From: an uncultured Flavobacteriales bacterium
Lineage (GTDB): Bacteria > Bacteroidota > Bacteroidia > Flavobacteriales_D > Sanyastnellaceae
Length of the DNA: 64,000 bases
Reading direction: 5' to 3'
Assembly (NCBI GenBank): GCA_938085425.1
Contig: CALKGQ010000011.1
Location: 1-64,000, forward strand
The notes below the pieces were generated by a model that saw nothing but the letters and a program-made list of their open reading frames with translations, searched no databases and was not told the DNA's origin. The translations under genes and the position numbers were made by a program. Shown here in pieces: positions 1 to 9,922 of the stretch. Within the stretch, counting starts at the first letter, position 1, and every line of letters begins with the position of its first letter.

Positions 1-163
1 TGGCGCCGTCCTTGATTTGCGTGAGCGAGTGCAGGTCTGCGATGAACAGGAAGCTCTCGTTGGAACCCTCGTTCGCCAACTCAATCGCGGGCTTGATCGC
101 CCCCAAGATGTTTCCGAGGTGCGGGGTGCCGGTGCTTTGGATGCCTGTCAGGACGCGTGCCAT
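1..163 (-). CDS. trpS: Tryptophanyl-tRNA synthetase, N-terminal part (cut by window edge)
   Basis: Charges tRNA-Trp with tryptophan in the cytoplasm; class I aminoacyl-tRNA synthetase. Only the first 54 residues lie in the window. They begin MARVLTGIQSTGTPHLGN, the classic TrpS start, with the HIGH-like nucleotide-binding motif PHLGN at residues 14-18 and FIADLHSLTQ at about 40-49. The ATG at 163 is the natural start, because the conserved motif follows at the usual distance. The gene starts 10 nt after the bacilliredoxin stop and so probably shares a transcript with aspS and the bacilliredoxin. The rest lies beyond position 1. Confidence 0.93.
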   Translation of the reverse strand, partial: MARVLTGIQSTGTPHLGNILGAIKPAIELANEGSNESFLFIADLHSLTQIKDGA

Positions 164-173
164 GGTCTCGAAC

Positions 174-584
174 TCAGCAGAATTCGTCGAATGTCATCTT
201 GAGGTGATCGGAGATCATCTCGGCGGTGCGGCCCTCGATGTGGTGGCGCTCCACCATGGCCACGAGTCTGCCTTCCTTGAACAAAGCCACGCAAGGCGAA
301 GACGGAGGGTAGGGGAGCATGAATTTGCGGGCGCGGTCAACGGCTTCACGGTCGACGCCGGCAAACGCAGTCGTCAGGTTGGTGGGCACCTTGTTGTGCT
401 TCACCGCAAGCTTGACGCCAGGTCGCATCGAGCCGGCGGCGCAGCCGCAGACGCTGTTGAGGACCACAAGGGTGGTGCCTTCTTTGGCGAGGGCCGTGTC
501 GACATCGGCTTCGTTGATCAACTCTGAGAAACCGGCCTCTGTGAGGTCGGTTTTCATGGGGGCTACCATTTCAGGAGGGTACAT
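174..584 (-). CDS. BrxA/BrxB-family bacilliredoxin (YphP/YqiW family)
   Basis: Small cytoplasmic thiol-disulfide protein of the DUF1094/bacilliredoxin family. Characterised Bacillus members remove bacillithiol from oxidised protein cysteines. The 136 residues match the family length. The CGC active site is Cys46-Gly47-Cys48 in the context NSVCGCAAGSMRP, and the N-terminal pattern MYPPEMVAPMKTDLTEAGF matches family starts, so the first ATG is used rather than Met10. The gene lies 36 nt downstream of aspS and 10 nt upstream of trpS, as part of a minus-strand operon. Whether this organism makes bacillithiol cannot be judged from the window, so the exact thiol partner is open. Confidence 0.88.
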   Translation of the reverse strand: MYPPEMVAPMKTDLTEAGFSELINEADVDTALAKEGTTLVVLNSVCGCAAGSMRPGVKLAVKHNKVPTNLTTAFAGVDREAVDRARKFMLPYPPSSPCVALFKEGRLVAMVERHHIEGRTAEMISDHLKMTFDEFC

Positions 585-620
585 TGCTTTTGAATTTCAG
601 GTTTGGTGGGTCAACACGAT

Positions 621-2387
621 TCACTCGTCGTTGTTCTCATCAGGCGCGGTGGAGCGCAAGAAAAGCTCGTCGTATTGTTCGTCGTGGATGGGCGAAGGCG
701 CGTCGATCATGACGTCGCGGCCGCTGTTGTTCTTGGGGAAGGCGATGAAATCGCGGATGCTGTCGCTTCCGCCAAACAAGCTGCACAAGCGGTCGAACCC
801 AAGGGCCAATCCGCCGTGAGGTGGAGCGCCGTATTGGAACGCGTCCATCAAGAACCCAAACTGCGCCTGCGCCTCCTCCGGCGAGAAGCCAAGGAGGTCA
901 AACATGCGCGCCTGGATGTCTTTGTCGTGGATCCGGATGGATCCTCCGCCAATCTCGACGCCGTTGATGACCATGTCGTAGGCGTTGGCCTTGACCGCAC
1001 CTGGGTCCGACTCGAGGATGTCCATCTGCTCCGGCTTGGGCGACGTGAACGGGTGGTGCATGGCGTGGTAACGCTCGGTGTCTTCGTCCCATTCGAGGAG
1101 CGGGAAGTCGACCACCCAAAGTGGTTTGAAGACCTTGGGGTCGCGGAGGCCGAGCTCGGCGCCCAAGTGCAGACGGAGTTCGCAAAGCTGCTTGCGCACC
1201 TTTTCGAGGTCGCCGCTGAGCATCACGATGAGGTCGCCTGGCTTGGCACCGGAGTGCGCGGCCCAGGCCGCTTGGTCTTCGGGGCTGAAGAACTTGTCGA
1301 CGCTCGACTTGAAGGTGCCGTCTTCGTTGACTTTGCAGTAGACGAGGCCTTTGGCGCCGATTTGGGGGCGCTTGACCCAGTCGGTGAGTTTGTCAAGTTG
1401 TTTGCGTGTGTAAGACGCGCAGCCCGGGGCCACGATGCCGACCACGGCCTCCGCCGAGTCAAACACCCCAAAGCCTTTGCCCTGCGCCACAGGTGCAAAG
1501 TCCACAAACTCCATGTCGAAACGGACATCCGGCTTGTCGCTGCCGTAGCGGCGCATCGCCTCATCGTAGTCCATGCGAGGGAATGCTTCCACCTCCACGT
1601 CGAGGACCACTTTGAACAGGTGACGCACCATGCCCTCGAAGGTGTTCAGGATGTCTTCCTGTTCCACGAAGGTCATTTCACAGTCAATCTGCGTGAACTC
1701 GGGCTGCCTGTCCGCACGAAGGTCCTCGTCGCGGAAGCATTTCACGATTTGATAGTAGCGGTCAAACCCACTCACCATCAACAGCTGCTTGAAGGTTTGT
1801 GGACTTTGCGGCAGGGCGTAGAACTGGCCGGGGTTCATGCGGCTGGGGACCACAAAGTCGCGGGCGCCCTCCGGCGTGGACTTGATCAGGTATGGCGTCT
1901 CCACATCGATGAAGCCCACAGTGTCGAGGTACTTCCGGGTTTCAATTCCGATGCGGTGCCGCAGGAAGAGGTTGTTCTGAACGGGCTTCCTGCGCAAATC
2001 GAGGTAGCGGTACTGCATCCTCAAATCGTCCCCGCCATCGGTGTCATCTTCGATGGTGAAGGGAGGCGTTTTCGAGGCATTCAAGACGGCAAGTGAGGTG
2101 ACATCGATTTCAATGTCTCCCGTCGGCACGCGGTCGTTCTTGGATTCGCGCTCCTTCACTGCACCTTCCACTTTGACGACAAACTCTCGTCCCAGTTTGC
2201 GCGCTTGGGCGCACAGCTCCGCGTTGGAGTCCATGTTGAAGGCCAATTGGGTCAGTCCATAGCGGTCGCGAAGATCCACAAAGGTCATCCCGCCCAGGTC
2301 GCGGGTGCGCTGGACCCATCCGCTGAGCGTGACTTGGGTGCCGGCATGGTCGAGGCGGAGTTCTCCGCAGGTGTGCGTTCGGTGCAT
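621..2387 (-). CDS. aspS: Aspartyl-tRNA synthetase
   Basis: Class IIb synthetase that charges tRNA-Asp. The 588 residues match the bacterial form, which carries the GAD insertion. The N-terminal OB-fold anticodon domain (from about residue 15, [15 protein letters not shown]) is followed by the catalytic core with [18 protein letters not shown] (motif 2, near 220) and the C-terminal motif 3 [15 protein letters not shown]. The start is the ATG 7 nt downstream of a TAACTTCG promoter box on the same strand. It is the first gene of a probable aspS-bacilliredoxin-trpS operon and diverges from the M1 peptidase gene across 63 nt. Confidence 0.97.
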   Translation of the reverse strand: MHRTHTCGELRLDHAGTQVTLSGWVQRTRDLGGMTFVDLRDRYGLTQLAFNMDSNAELCAQARKLGREFVVKVEGAVKERESKNDRVPTGDIEIDVTSLAVLNASKTPPFTIEDDTDGGDDLRMQYRYLDLRRKPVQNNLFLRHRIGIETRKYLDTVGFIDVETPYLIKSTPEGARDFVVPSRMNPGQFYALPQSPQTFKQLLMVSGFDRYYQIVKCFRDEDLRADRQPEFTQIDCEMTFVEQEDILNTFEGMVRHLFKVVLDVEVEAFPRMDYDEAMRRYGSDKPDVRFDMEFVDFAPVAQGKGFGVFDSAEAVVGIVAPGCASYTRKQLDKLTDWVKRPQIGAKGLVYCKVNEDGTFKSSVDKFFSPEDQAAWAAHSGAKPGDLIVMLSGDLEKVRKQLCELRLHLGAELGLRDPKVFKPLWVVDFPLLEWDEDTERYHAMHHPFTSPKPEQMDILESDPGAVKANAYDMVINGVEIGGGSIRIHDKDIQARMFDLLGFSPEEAQAQFGFLMDAFQYGAPPHGGLALGFDRLCSLFGGSDSIRDFIAFPKNNSGRDVMIDAPSPIHDEQYDELFLRSTAPDENNDE

Positions 2388-2394
2388 GTGACCA

Positions 2395-2402
2395 CGAAGT
2401 TA
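2395..2402 (-). promoter_or_regulatory. -7 promoter box of aspS
   Basis: TAACTTCG on the minus strand, matching the Bacteroidota TAnnTTTG/TAnnTTCG -7 element, ends 7 nt before the aspS ATG. The predicted leader is only a few nucleotides. I see no clear TTG -33 element at the usual spacing. Confidence 0.6.
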
Positions 2403-2438
2403 CCAAGTTCCACGCAGGCACCGGACCCTCAGCGACGC

Positions 2439-2446
2439 TAACTTTG
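2439..2446 (+). promoter_or_regulatory. -7 promoter box of the M1 peptidase gene (leaderless type)
   Basis: TAACTTTG ends exactly 4 nt (gccc) before the ATG at 2451. With the normal box-to-start-site distance, transcription would begin at the start codon. It lies 36 nt from the divergent aspS box. Confidence 0.65.
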
Positions 2447-2450
2447 GCCC

Positions 2451-5400
2451 ATGACCCATCTCATCCGTCCCGCCGTCTTTTGTTTGTGCTTTTTGCCTCT
2501 GATCTCCCCTTTGTTCGGGCAGCCAACGGGCCCTTGGCAGCAACGGGTCGACAGCGACATTCGCGTGGCGTTGGACGATGTGAATCACGTCCTGAACGGG
2601 GACATCGTCATCACCTACCACAACGAGAGTCCGGATGCGTTGGACGTCGTGTGGATGCACCTTTGGCCCAATGCCTACCGCAATGGTCAAACTGCCATGG
2701 CCAAGCAACATTTTCGGGATGGAGACATGCTCATGTTCTATGCTTTGAGCCGCGAGCTTGGGGGGATCGATTCTTTGGCATTCACGTCGAATGGACGGGC
2801 ACTGGAGTGGTCGTACCACCCTGAGCACATTGACATTGCACGCGTGGAGCTCCCACAACCGCTGGCCCCAGGGGATTCCTTGGAGTTGCGCACTCCTTTT
2901 CGCGTCGACCTCCCCAGTGGCAGCATTTCGCGGTTGGGCCATGTTGGGGAATCTTATCAAATCACCCAATGGTTCCCCAAGCCTGCGGTCTACGATGCCG
3001 AGGGTTGGCACCCCATGCCCTACCTCAGCCAGGGGGAGTTTTATTCCGAATATGGCAGCTATGATGTTCGGCTCACCTTGCCGGCCAACTACACCGTCGG
3101 GGCGACCGGAGACTTGGTGCCCGGATCAGAGGACAACGATGCGGAGAGGGTTCGCTTGGACAGCTTGGTCGCGGCATCTGTCGAGTGGGTGGCGTCCGAA
3201 GGTTGGCTCGAGGACAACAACGACTTCCCGGAGTCAGAGGATCAGCTCAAGACCCTTCACTACCGCCAATCCCGTGTGCATGACTTTGCGTGGTTCGCCG
3301 ACAAACGCTACAAGGTGCTGCGGGGCGAGGTGGAATTGCCGGGACAAGGCACCAAGGTGACCACTTGGTCGATGTTCACTCCTGAAGAAGGAGCCTTGTG
3401 GCAGAGGGCGCCAGAGTATTTGCACGACGCCACCTTCTACTACTCACTTTGGAATGGCGACTACCCCTACAACCAGGTCACGGCTGTCGACGGGACCATC
3501 TCGGCTGGCGGTGGCATGGAGTACCCCAACGTGACGGTCATCGGGGCGTCGGGCAGCGATTCAGGATTGGAAACGGTCATCGTCCATGAGGTGGGCCACA
3601 ACTGGTTCTATGGGATCCTTGGAAGCAACGAACGCGAGAATGCTTGGATGGACGAGGGCATCAACTCTTTCAACGAGACGCGCTACATGGTGACCAAGTA
3701 CGGCGAAGACAACAGCATCTCGTTCCTGCTTGGGGACGGCAACAACTTGGCCCAGCGGCTGGAGCTCGAAGACTTCAAGTACAGATGGATCGACGAGTTG
3801 AGTTATCTGTTTCCTGCGCGTTTTGGGGTGGATCAACCCATCCAATGCCACAGCAACAGCCTGACACAGCTGAACTATGGGGCGATCGTCTACAAGAAGA
3901 CGGCCGCGGCATTTGCCATGTTGCAAGCGCACTTGGGGGCCGCGAGGTTCGATGCGGCGATGCAGCTTTACTTCGACACTTGGAAGTTTCGCCACCCTTC
4001 CCCAAAGGACTTGCAAGCTTGCATGGAGGCCTCTTCGGGCGAGGATTTGGCATGGTTCTTTGAGGATTGGATCCAATCCACCAAGCGCAACGATTTGGCC
4101 TTGGTCAAAGCCAACCCGCGCAGGGGGCTCGTGGTCAAAAACAAAGGATCTCTTTCTTCTTCCTCTTCTTTGTCGGCCATGCGTGGTGACTCTGTGGTGA
4201 GGGTGATATCTGTGCCCCTCCTGGCTCCAGGCCAAAAGACTTCGGTCGACATGCCCGCGTTGGACGGCATCGACCGTTGGATGCTCGACCGTGACCGTGT
4301 GGGATTGGACTACGACCGTCGCAACAACCAGCGACGCGCGAAGGGCTTTCTGAAACCGCTTGAGCCTCTTCAATTCCGTTTGCTTTCCAGGTTGGAAGAC
4401 CCTGAGGCCACACAGTTGTTTTGGCTGCCTGCGCTCGGGTGGAACGCCCACAATGGCTTGATGTTGGGCATGACCTTTCACAACCTCACTCTGCCGCCCC
4501 GTGACCTCACGTGGCAGTGGACGCCTTTGTTGTCGAACAGGCAGTTTGGGCAGGGATTGGATTTTGGGGGCATGTTGTCCTTTGATTGGCGGAAGAATGC
4601 ATGGCATGTGGGGCTCAGAAGTTCACAGTTTCGGGCACAAGAAGCCTTGCAAATGCCGCCAGAGATCACCATTCCAGAATACGATGGTGAACTTTTGACA
4701 CGAACGTCTTGGCACGTGGAACGTCGGCTGAATGCGCGTCCAACTTCGCCATGGTCCGCCAATGTGGGGTACGAGGGGATCCACATGTATGGATTTGTCG
4801 ACCCCGCTCCGGACGCATATTGGACCCTCGTTCCCAATTCAGGCGGAGTGCGTCTGCAGCGCAGGGCTTCGTGGTTGCATGCGGAATTGGACCATGCCAT
4901 CCCCAACATTCCGGGCATGGCACAGTCCATCTCTGCCAAGTTGGGCCGCATGGTCACCCACGGATGGAGGTACGAGGGCATTTTGATTGAGCCCCCTGTG
5001 GCCAGTGCTTCCTATCTCAAGCACAATGTCGTGGATGTTTGGCACCACTGGGAGTATGCCCGTCCCCGAAGGACCAAGGAACACCGTTGGACCTTCGACA
5101 GTCGAGCCGCTTGGGTGTTCAGCACTGCAGAAGAGCCCGGCATGGCGGGCGCGCGGACCCTGGATGTCCCCGATTACGGCATCGCTGTGGCCGGGCCTGG
5201 GGCCCACTACGACCCTTTGGCGGACGTTTTGTTGCTGAACAGAGGAGGAGGCATGACAGGCGCAGACGGAGGCTGGACGGGTCGGCAAGCCGCCTTGGAC
5301 CGAGGAGGACTGCCCCTGAAGATGGTGGCCCCCCAGGGACTCGGATCCATTCGGGCAGGGTACACCCACCCTTGGGGGGTCGAAGTCTTTGCAGGAGCAG

Positions 5401-5627
5401 CCGTGGCATGGGACGAGGGTCGGGACGAGGTGAGCAACGCCCCCCTCGCGGAACCTTGGAATGCCGTGGTGGGTTTGGCCATGCCTTTGGGCCCCCTGGA
5501 GGTCCAATTGCCTCTTTGGTTGGCCAACGTGTCGGCCAATGCTGGGCAGCCATGGAGCGGTTGGATGTTCAAATTGGACTTGATGTCCCTCAACCCACTC
5601 AAGCTTGCCCGCGAAAATTTGCAGTAA
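2451..5627 (+). CDS. Exported M1-family zinc metallopeptidase with C-terminal barrel-like region
   Basis: Aminopeptidase-type gluzincin, 1058 residues. Residues 1-23 form a signal peptide ending LFGQ. The M1 N-terminal beta domain follows, then the substrate motif GGGMEYP (353-359, the GAMEN equivalent) and the zinc site His379-Glu380-Val-Gly-His383 with the third ligand Glu402 in WMDEG, the exact HExxH-x18-E spacing. After about residue 620 the protein changes to roughly 430 residues of short aromatic-rich strands with alternating polarity. I infer an outer-membrane or surface beta-barrel-like tail, as seen in other Bacteroidota M1 proteins. No T9SS sorting domain is evident. The ATG is fixed by the promoter box ending 4 nt upstream. 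Likely periplasmic or surface peptide degradation; substrate unknown. Confidence 0.9.
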   Translation: MTHLIRPAVFCLCFLPLISPLFGQPTGPWQQRVDSDIRVALDDVNHVLNGDIVITYHNESPDALDVVWMHLWPNAYRNGQTAMAKQHFRDGDMLMFYALSRELGGIDSLAFTSNGRALEWSYHPEHIDIARVELPQPLAPGDSLELRTPFRVDLPSGSISRLGHVGESYQITQWFPKPAVYDAEGWHPMPYLSQGEFYSEYGSYDVRLTLPANYTVGATGDLVPGSEDNDAERVRLDSLVAASVEWVASEGWLEDNNDFPESEDQLKTLHYRQSRVHDFAWFADKRYKVLRGEVELPGQGTKVTTWSMFTPEEGALWQRAPEYLHDATFYYSLWNGDYPYNQVTAVDGTISAGGGMEYPNVTVIGASGSDSGLETVIVHEVGHNWFYGILGSNERENAWMDEGINSFNETRYMVTKYGEDNSISFLLGDGNNLAQRLELEDFKYRWIDELSYLFPARFGVDQPIQCHSNSLTQLNYGAIVYKKTAAAFAMLQAHLGAARFDAAMQLYFDTWKFRHPSPKDLQACMEASSGEDLAWFFEDWIQSTKRNDLALVKANPRRGLVVKNKGSLSSSSSLSAMRGDSVVRVISVPLLAPGQKTSVDMPALDGIDRWMLDRDRVGLDYDRRNNQRRAKGFLKPLEPLQFRLLSRLEDPEATQLFWLPALGWNAHNGLMLGMTFHNLTLPPRDLTWQWTPLLSNRQFGQGLDFGGMLSFDWRKNAWHVGLRSSQFRAQEALQMPPEITIPEYDGELLTRTSWHVERRLNARPTSPWSANVGYEGIHMYGFVDPAPDAYWTLVPNSGGVRLQRRASWLHAELDHAIPNIPGMAQSISAKLGRMVTHGWRYEGILIEPPVASASYLKHNVVDVWHHWEYARPRRTKEHRWTFDSRAAWVFSTAEEPGMAGARTLDVPDYGIAVAGPGAHYDPLADVLLLNRGGGMTGADGGWTGRQAALDRGGLPLKMVAPQGLGSIRAGYTHPWGVEVFAGAAVAWDEGRDEVSNAPLAEPWNAVVGLAMPLGPLEVQLPLWLANVSANAGQPWSGWMFKLDLMSLNPLKLARENLQ

Positions 5628-5643
5628 GCCAAGGGAAGCAACG

Positions 5644-5651
5644 TAGTTTCG
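5644..5651 (+). promoter_or_regulatory. -7 promoter box of the carboxylase gene (leaderless type)
   Basis: TAGTTTCG ends 4 nt (caac) before the ATG at 5656. A TTG lies 22 nt upstream of the box, at the end of the preceding peptidase gene, and may serve as the -33 element. Confidence 0.6.
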
Positions 5652-5655
5652 CAAC

Positions 5656-7197
5656 ATGCAGCACCCTACAGAACGTTTGGAATCGATGCGTCAAGAAGCC
5701 CTTCTAGGAGGGGGTGAGGCGCGCATCGAAGCCCAGCATGGCAAAGGCAAACTGACCGCCCGTGAACGCATCCAGCTTTTGTTGGACCCCGGGACTTTCC
5801 AAGAATTGGGCCAATTGGTCACCCACAGGTCCACGAACTTTGGACTCGACAAGCAGAGGTTTTTGGGCGATGGCGTGGTCACGGGATATGGCAAAGTCAA
5901 TGGCCGCCAGGTGTACGTGTTCTCCCAAGATTTCACCGTGTTGGGAGGGTCTTTGGCGGAAGCGCATGCTGCCAAGATTTGCAAGATCATGGACATGGCC
6001 ATGGAAAACGGTGCCCCGGTGATTGGACTCAACGACAGCGGAGGCGCGCGCATCCAAGAGGGCGTCGTCAGTCTTGGGGGATATGCCGACATTTTCCACC
6101 GCAACGTGAAGGCCAGTGGTGTGGTGCCTCAACTCTCCTTGATTTTGGGTCCTTGTGCTGGCGGGGCCGTGTATTCTCCTGCATTGACGGACTTCATCTT
6201 CATGACGGAAGGCACGTCCTACATGTTTGTCACGGGACCCAACGTTGTGAAGACGGTCACCCACGAAGAAGTCACGTCAGAAGAGCTGGGGGGCGCGAGC
6301 ACCCACGCCACCAAGTCGGGGGTCACCCACTTCACCGCTGCCAACGAGGCCCTGGTCATTGAACAGGCCAAGCGCGCGCTTGGTTACTTGCCTCAAAATT
6401 GCGAGGAAGATCCTGCGCGGTTGGCCTACGATGCCAAAGATGAGACACGGCCCAATTTGGATGGGTTGGTGCCAGAGAGCGCCCAGCAGCCCTATGACAT
6501 CCGGGATGCGATCTCGGAGATTGTGGATGAAGGTTCCTTCATGGAAGTGCAGCCAGATTTTGCAGAAAACATGGTGGTGGGTTTTGGCCGATTGGCAGGT
6601 CAGAGTGTGGGAATGGTGGCCAACCAACCGGCATTTTTGGCAGGAGTGCTCGACAACAATGCGTCTGTCAAGGCGGCGCGCTTTGTGCGGACATGTGACG
6701 CATTCAATGTGCCGCTTGTGGTGCTGGAAGATGTGCCTGGCTTTTTGCCTGGCACCGACCAAGAATGGAATGGCATCATCACGAATGGCGCCAAATTGCT
6801 CTATGCCTTCAGCGAAGCCACCGTGCCCAGGATCACAGTGATCACGAGAAAGGCCTATGGTGGGGCCTACGACGTGATGAATTCTCGGCACATCGGGGCC
6901 GACCTGGTCTTTGCGTGGCCCACCGCAGAAATTGCGGTGATGGGGGCAAAGGGTGCCGCCGAGATCATTTTCCGCAAAGAGATTGCCGGTGCGGAGGACC
7001 CCGGCGCAAAACTGGCGGAGAAGGAAGCTGAATACGCGGAGCTTTTCGCCCATCCGTACAATGCGGCAAGCCGCGGTTATGTGGACGAGGTCATTCTCCC
7101 GAGAAACACCCGAGAAAAGCTCATTCAAGGCATGGCCATGCTCAAAAACAAGGCGGTCAAAACCCCTCGAAAGAAGCACAGCAACATCCCGCTCTAA
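5656..7197 (+). CDS. Acyl-CoA carboxylase carboxyltransferase (beta) subunit, propionyl-CoA type
   Basis: Biotin-dependent carboxyltransferase that moves the carboxyl group from carboxybiotin to an acyl-CoA (propionyl- or methylmalonyl-CoA type). The 513 residues carry both crotonase-fold carboxyltransferase halves. The first shows [14 protein letters not shown] (near 125-138) and [20 protein letters not shown]; the second shows [25 protein letters not shown] and [16 protein letters not shown]. Length and motifs match PccB/MmdA subunits. It stands alone in the window; the biotin carboxylase and carrier genes are elsewhere. The start is set by a TAGTTTCG box 4 nt upstream. It ends at a strong bidirectional terminator. 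Confidence 0.94.
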   Translation: MQHPTERLESMRQEALLGGGEARIEAQHGKGKLTARERIQLLLDPGTFQELGQLVTHRSTNFGLDKQRFLGDGVVTGYGKVNGRQVYVFSQDFTVLGGSLAEAHAAKICKIMDMAMENGAPVIGLNDSGGARIQEGVVSLGGYADIFHRNVKASGVVPQLSLILGPCAGGAVYSPALTDFIFMTEGTSYMFVTGPNVVKTVTHEEVTSEELGGASTHATKSGVTHFTAANEALVIEQAKRALGYLPQNCEEDPARLAYDAKDETRPNLDGLVPESAQQPYDIRDAISEIVDEGSFMEVQPDFAENMVVGFGRLAGQSVGMVANQPAFLAGVLDNNASVKAARFVRTCDAFNVPLVVLEDVPGFLPGTDQEWNGIITNGAKLLYAFSEATVPRITVITRKAYGGAYDVMNSRHIGADLVFAWPTAEIAVMGAKGAAEIIFRKEIAGAEDPGAKLAEKEAEYAELFAHPYNAASRGYVDEVILPRNTREKLIQGMAMLKNKAVKTPRKKHSNIPL

Positions 7198-7213
7198 GCG
7201 GAAAGGTTAGGCG

Positions 7214-7256
7214 CAAAAAAAACGCGAAAGGGCCAGATGCTCTTTCGCGTTTTTTT
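7214..7256. terminator. Bidirectional intrinsic terminator
   Basis: A perfect inverted repeat, AACGCGAAAG with CTTTCGCGTT, has an A-run on one side and a T-run on the other. It lies between the convergent carboxylase (plus) and redoxin (minus) genes and can end transcripts from both directions. Confidence 0.9.
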
Positions 7257-7286
7257 GTGGAAGGTTGGTGGCCTTCTAGGGGTGAC

Positions 7287-7910
7287 TCAGCGCAAGCGCT
7301 TGATGGAGCATCCCACGGCTTTGGTCTCTGCCGTTTTGATTTTTTTGCCCGCCGCGAGACGCCCGATGGCTTCTTCGAGGTAGTGCTCACTGACCTCGGC
7401 TGAGCTGTTGACGTTGTCGTCAATCGAGCCGCAGTAGACCAAGGTCATGTCGGCGTCAAAGAGGTACACGTGAGGCGTGGTGCGCGCGCCAAAGTTGTTG
7501 GCGAGCTTGGAACCGCGGTCCACCACGTAAGGCACGGTGTAGCCTGCGTCACGTGCGTGGTTCTTCATCTCAGCCAAGCTGTCGTCCCCTGTGCGCTTGG
7601 CCTCGTTGGAATTCACCAACACCATGCCGATGTTCTTGGCTTCGGCCATGGCTGCCAGCCCATTGTATCGACCTTCCCATCCTTCCGTTTTGTTGCCATT
7701 CCCAACCACAAAGGGGCAGGTGTTGCAAGAAAAAATGACGAGGAGACCATTGTCCTTCTTCAATCCATTCATGGTCAGGTTGCTGCCATCAATGTTGATC
7801 AAGGGGGCGTCGACCATGGGTGCAGTTTCGCCGATGGCCAAATCTTGGGCTTGGACGGGGGCAAAGGCGAATGCCAAAACGGCAGTCAGGGAGAGGAAGA
7901 GAGATTTCAT
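7287..7910 (-). CDS. Exported thioredoxin-like redoxin (AhpC/TSA, PRX-like1 type)
   Basis: Thiol-disulfide protein with a thioredoxin fold, 207 residues. A signal peptide (residues 1-22, ending PVQAQ) sends it to the periplasm or outer membrane side. The active-site-like motif is Cys62-Asn-Thr-Cys65 in IFSCNTCPFVV, followed by ARTTPHVYLFD (cis-Pro region). It ends in GCSIKRLR, a conserved C-terminal cysteine pattern also found in the cytoplasmic relative at 22716-23276. The ATG at 7910 is preferred over an in-frame codon 30 nt upstream because it gives a clean signal peptide. It starts 26 nt after queA, so it is probably cotranscribed. Redox partner unknown. Confidence 0.86.
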   Translation of the reverse strand: MKSLFLSLTAVLAFAFAPVQAQDLAIGETAPMVDAPLINIDGSNLTMNGLKKDNGLLVIFSCNTCPFVVGNGNKTEGWEGRYNGLAAMAEAKNIGMVLVNSNEAKRTGDDSLAEMKNHARDAGYTVPYVVDRGSKLANNFGARTTPHVYLFDADMTLVYCGSIDDNVNSSAEVSEHYLEEAIGRLAAGKKIKTAETKAVGCSIKRLR

Positions 7911-7936
7911 GTGCAATTGGTTTTGGAGGGGTTTCA

Positions 7937-8986
7937 TCAAATGACCATCAAGGCGTCACCGTAGGCGAAGAAGCGGTACTTTTCTTTGATGGCTTCGTGG
8001 TACGCTTCCATCGTCAATTCGTGGCCTGCGAAGGCAGAAGTCGTCATGAGCAAAGTGCTCTGTGGCGTGTGAAAATTGGTGATGAGGGCGTCGGCAATTT
8101 GGAAATGAAACTTGGGGTAAATGAATTTGTTGGTCCACCCTTGAAACGGTTTCAAGGTTTGGGTTGTGCTCACGGAAGTCTCCAATCCGCGCAGCGCTGT
8201 GGTACCAACAGCCACAATCCGCTTTTTGTTTTCAATGCCTCGGTTCACGATGCGCGTGCAGAGTTCGTTGATGATGAGCTCTTCGCTGTCGACTTTGTGC
8301 TTGCTCAAATCTTCCACCTCGACTTCTCGGAACGTTCCCAATCCGATGTGCAAGGTCAACAAAGCCAAATCAATGCCCTTGATTTCAAGACGCTTCAAGA
8401 GATTCTTGGAAAAGTGCAGCCCAGCAGTGGGGACGGCCACGGCCCCTTCTTCGCTGGCGTAAATGGTTTGGAACCTGTCACGATCTTCTGGCTCGGCATC
8501 ACGGGTCATGTAACGGGGAAGAGGAGTTTGTCCCAGCTGATGCACCGTTTGCATGAACTCTTCGTGGGTGCCGTTGAACAAGAAGCGCAGGGTTCGACCT
8601 CGTGAGGTGGTGTTGTCGATCACCTCGGCGACGAGCTCGTCGTTTTCCCCAAAGTATAGCTTGTTGCCAATCCGAATTTTTCTTGCTGGGTCCACCAAAA
8701 CATCCCAAAGCAGACTCTCGCGGTTGAGTTCACGAAGCAAGAAAACCTCGATGACCGCGCCAGTTTTCTCCTTGTTCCCATACATCTTGGCAGGGAAAAC
8801 CTTGGTGTTGTTGGCCACAAACACGTCGCCTTCGTCAAAAATGTCCACCACGTCTTTGAACATGCGGTGCTCAAATTTTCCTGTGTCCCGATGGATGATC
8901 ATCAAGCGGCTGTCGTCGCGGTTGTCAAGAGGGTACTGCGCCACCAATTCTTCAGGAACATCGTACCTGAATTGAGAGAGCTTCAT
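7937..8986 (-). CDS. queA: tRNA preQ1(34) S-adenosylmethionine ribosyltransferase-isomerase
   Basis: Penultimate step of queuosine synthesis: transfers and isomerises ribose from S-adenosylmethionine onto preQ1 at tRNA position 34. About 349 residues, matching the family. Typical blocks are [20 protein letters not shown] at the N-terminus, [36 protein letters not shown] and [18 protein letters not shown] near the C-terminus. I use the ATG at 8986, where family homology begins; two in-frame ATGs lie just upstream. It has its own promoter at 9063-9093. Confidence 0.96.
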   Translation of the reverse strand: MKLSQFRYDVPEELVAQYPLDNRDDSRLMIIHRDTGKFEHRMFKDVVDIFDEGDVFVANNTKVFPAKMYGNKEKTGAVIEVFLLRELNRESLLWDVLVDPARKIRIGNKLYFGENDELVAEVIDNTTSRGRTLRFLFNGTHEEFMQTVHQLGQTPLPRYMTRDAEPEDRDRFQTIYASEEGAVAVPTAGLHFSKNLLKRLEIKGIDLALLTLHIGLGTFREVEVEDLSKHKVDSEELIINELCTRIVNRGIENKKRIVAVGTTALRGLETSVSTTQTLKPFQGWTNKFIYPKFHFQIADALITNFHTPQSTLLMTTSAFAGHELTMEAYHEAIKEKYRFFAYGDALMVI

Positions 8987-9062
8987 TCTTTGCATGGCCA
9001 TGGCTGCGGGGTTTCTGGAGAGGTGGTTGGGTCAGGTCTCAGGAGGTCGTTTCCGAGGCGCG

Positions 9063-9093
9063 CGAAAATAGCCAAAAACACCTTTCGTGTCAA
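9063..9093 (-). promoter_or_regulatory. Promoter of queA
   Basis: The minus strand carries TTG (9093-9091), 20 nt of spacer, then TATTTTCG (9070-9063), a good match to the Bacteroidota TTG-N19-TAnnTTTG consensus. The predicted leader before queA is about 70 nt. I found no convincing preQ1 riboswitch in it. Confidence 0.65.
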
Positions 9094-9121
9094 GGCGACA
9101 GGACAGGAAACCCACGGAAAT

Positions 9122-9895
9122 TCAAGAAGTTGGGTCCGCGTTGCTGAATCGCCCCACAAGGTCTTCGATGTGCCAAGCGTCGCGCACATGGAAATCACCG
9201 CTGGACACGCGACACAAGGCAGTGAGGGTGCCGCCTACGCCAAGGCTCTCTCCCAAGTCACGGGCCAAGGACCGGATGTAGGTGCCCTTGCTGCATCGGA
9301 TGTTCACATCGGCGTCGAGCACGGGATGGCCGTCCACTTCTCCTTCCCGGATGGCCAACACCTCAAATGCGTGGACTGTGACTTGAGACAGACGGAGTTG
9401 AAGGGTTTCTCCTTTCCGTGCGGCTTTGTAAGCCTTGACGCCCCCCACTTTTTTGGCGCTGTACATCGGTGGGCGCTGTTCCAAAGGACCGGTCCATTGG
9501 GCCGCTGCTTTTGCCACATTCTCCATGGAGAGGCCGCGCACCACCTCGGGATCGCTTGCCCATGCATCCACCTCTGTTTCTGCATCCAGCGATGGGGTGT
9601 GTGCGCCCAGCCGAATGGTTGCCGTGTACACTTTGTCCTGTGCTTGGAGGGTGTCAATGGTCTTGGTGGCCCGGCCGCAGCACACAACCAGCACTCCTGT
9701 GGCCAGAGGGTCCAATGTCCCGGCATGGCCCACTTTGATTTTTTTGACGCCTGTGAATCCGCGAAGGGCGTACCGCAATTTGTTGACCACATCAAACGAG
9801 GTCCATGTCAGGGGCTTGTCCACCACAAGGGTTTGTCCTTCGAGAAAAGCCTCGGGACGGTCAAACGGCAGTTCATGTGGGGCGGCCTTGGGCAT
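9122..9895 (-). CDS. truB: tRNA pseudouridine(55) synthase
   Basis: Converts U55 of the T-loop of tRNAs to pseudouridine. 257 residues, the compact bacterial form. The catalytic aspartate is Asp62 in GHAGTLDPLATG (56-67). VVDKPLTWTSFDVVNKLR at 24-41 and CSKGTYIRSLARDLG in the C-terminal half are also standard TruB motifs. It follows mfd after 27 nt and is probably on the mfd transcript. Confidence 0.96.
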   Translation of the reverse strand: MPKAAPHELPFDRPEAFLEGQTLVVDKPLTWTSFDVVNKLRYALRGFTGVKKIKVGHAGTLDPLATGVLVVCCGRATKTIDTLQAQDKVYTATIRLGAHTPSLDAETEVDAWASDPEVVRGLSMENVAKAAAQWTGPLEQRPPMYSAKKVGGVKAYKAARKGETLQLRLSQVTVHAFEVLAIREGEVDGHPVLDADVNIRCSKGTYIRSLARDLGESLGVGGTLTALCRVSSGDFHVRDAWHIEDLVGRFSNADPTS

Positions 9896-9922
9896 GATGC
9901 AAAGGTATTCGGTTCGTGATGC

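Noticed and set aside
603-2096. 497-residue plus-strand open frame antisense to aspS
   Set aside because: aspS on the minus strand has full-length homology with all class II motifs; the antisense frame has low-complexity composition and no recognisable domain. Long antisense frames are expected in GC-rich coding DNA.
8987-9062. Possible preQ1 riboswitch in the queA leader
   Set aside because: The leader has no recognisable C-rich loop and A-rich tail pseudoknot pattern, and queA acts after preQ1; the evidence is insufficient.
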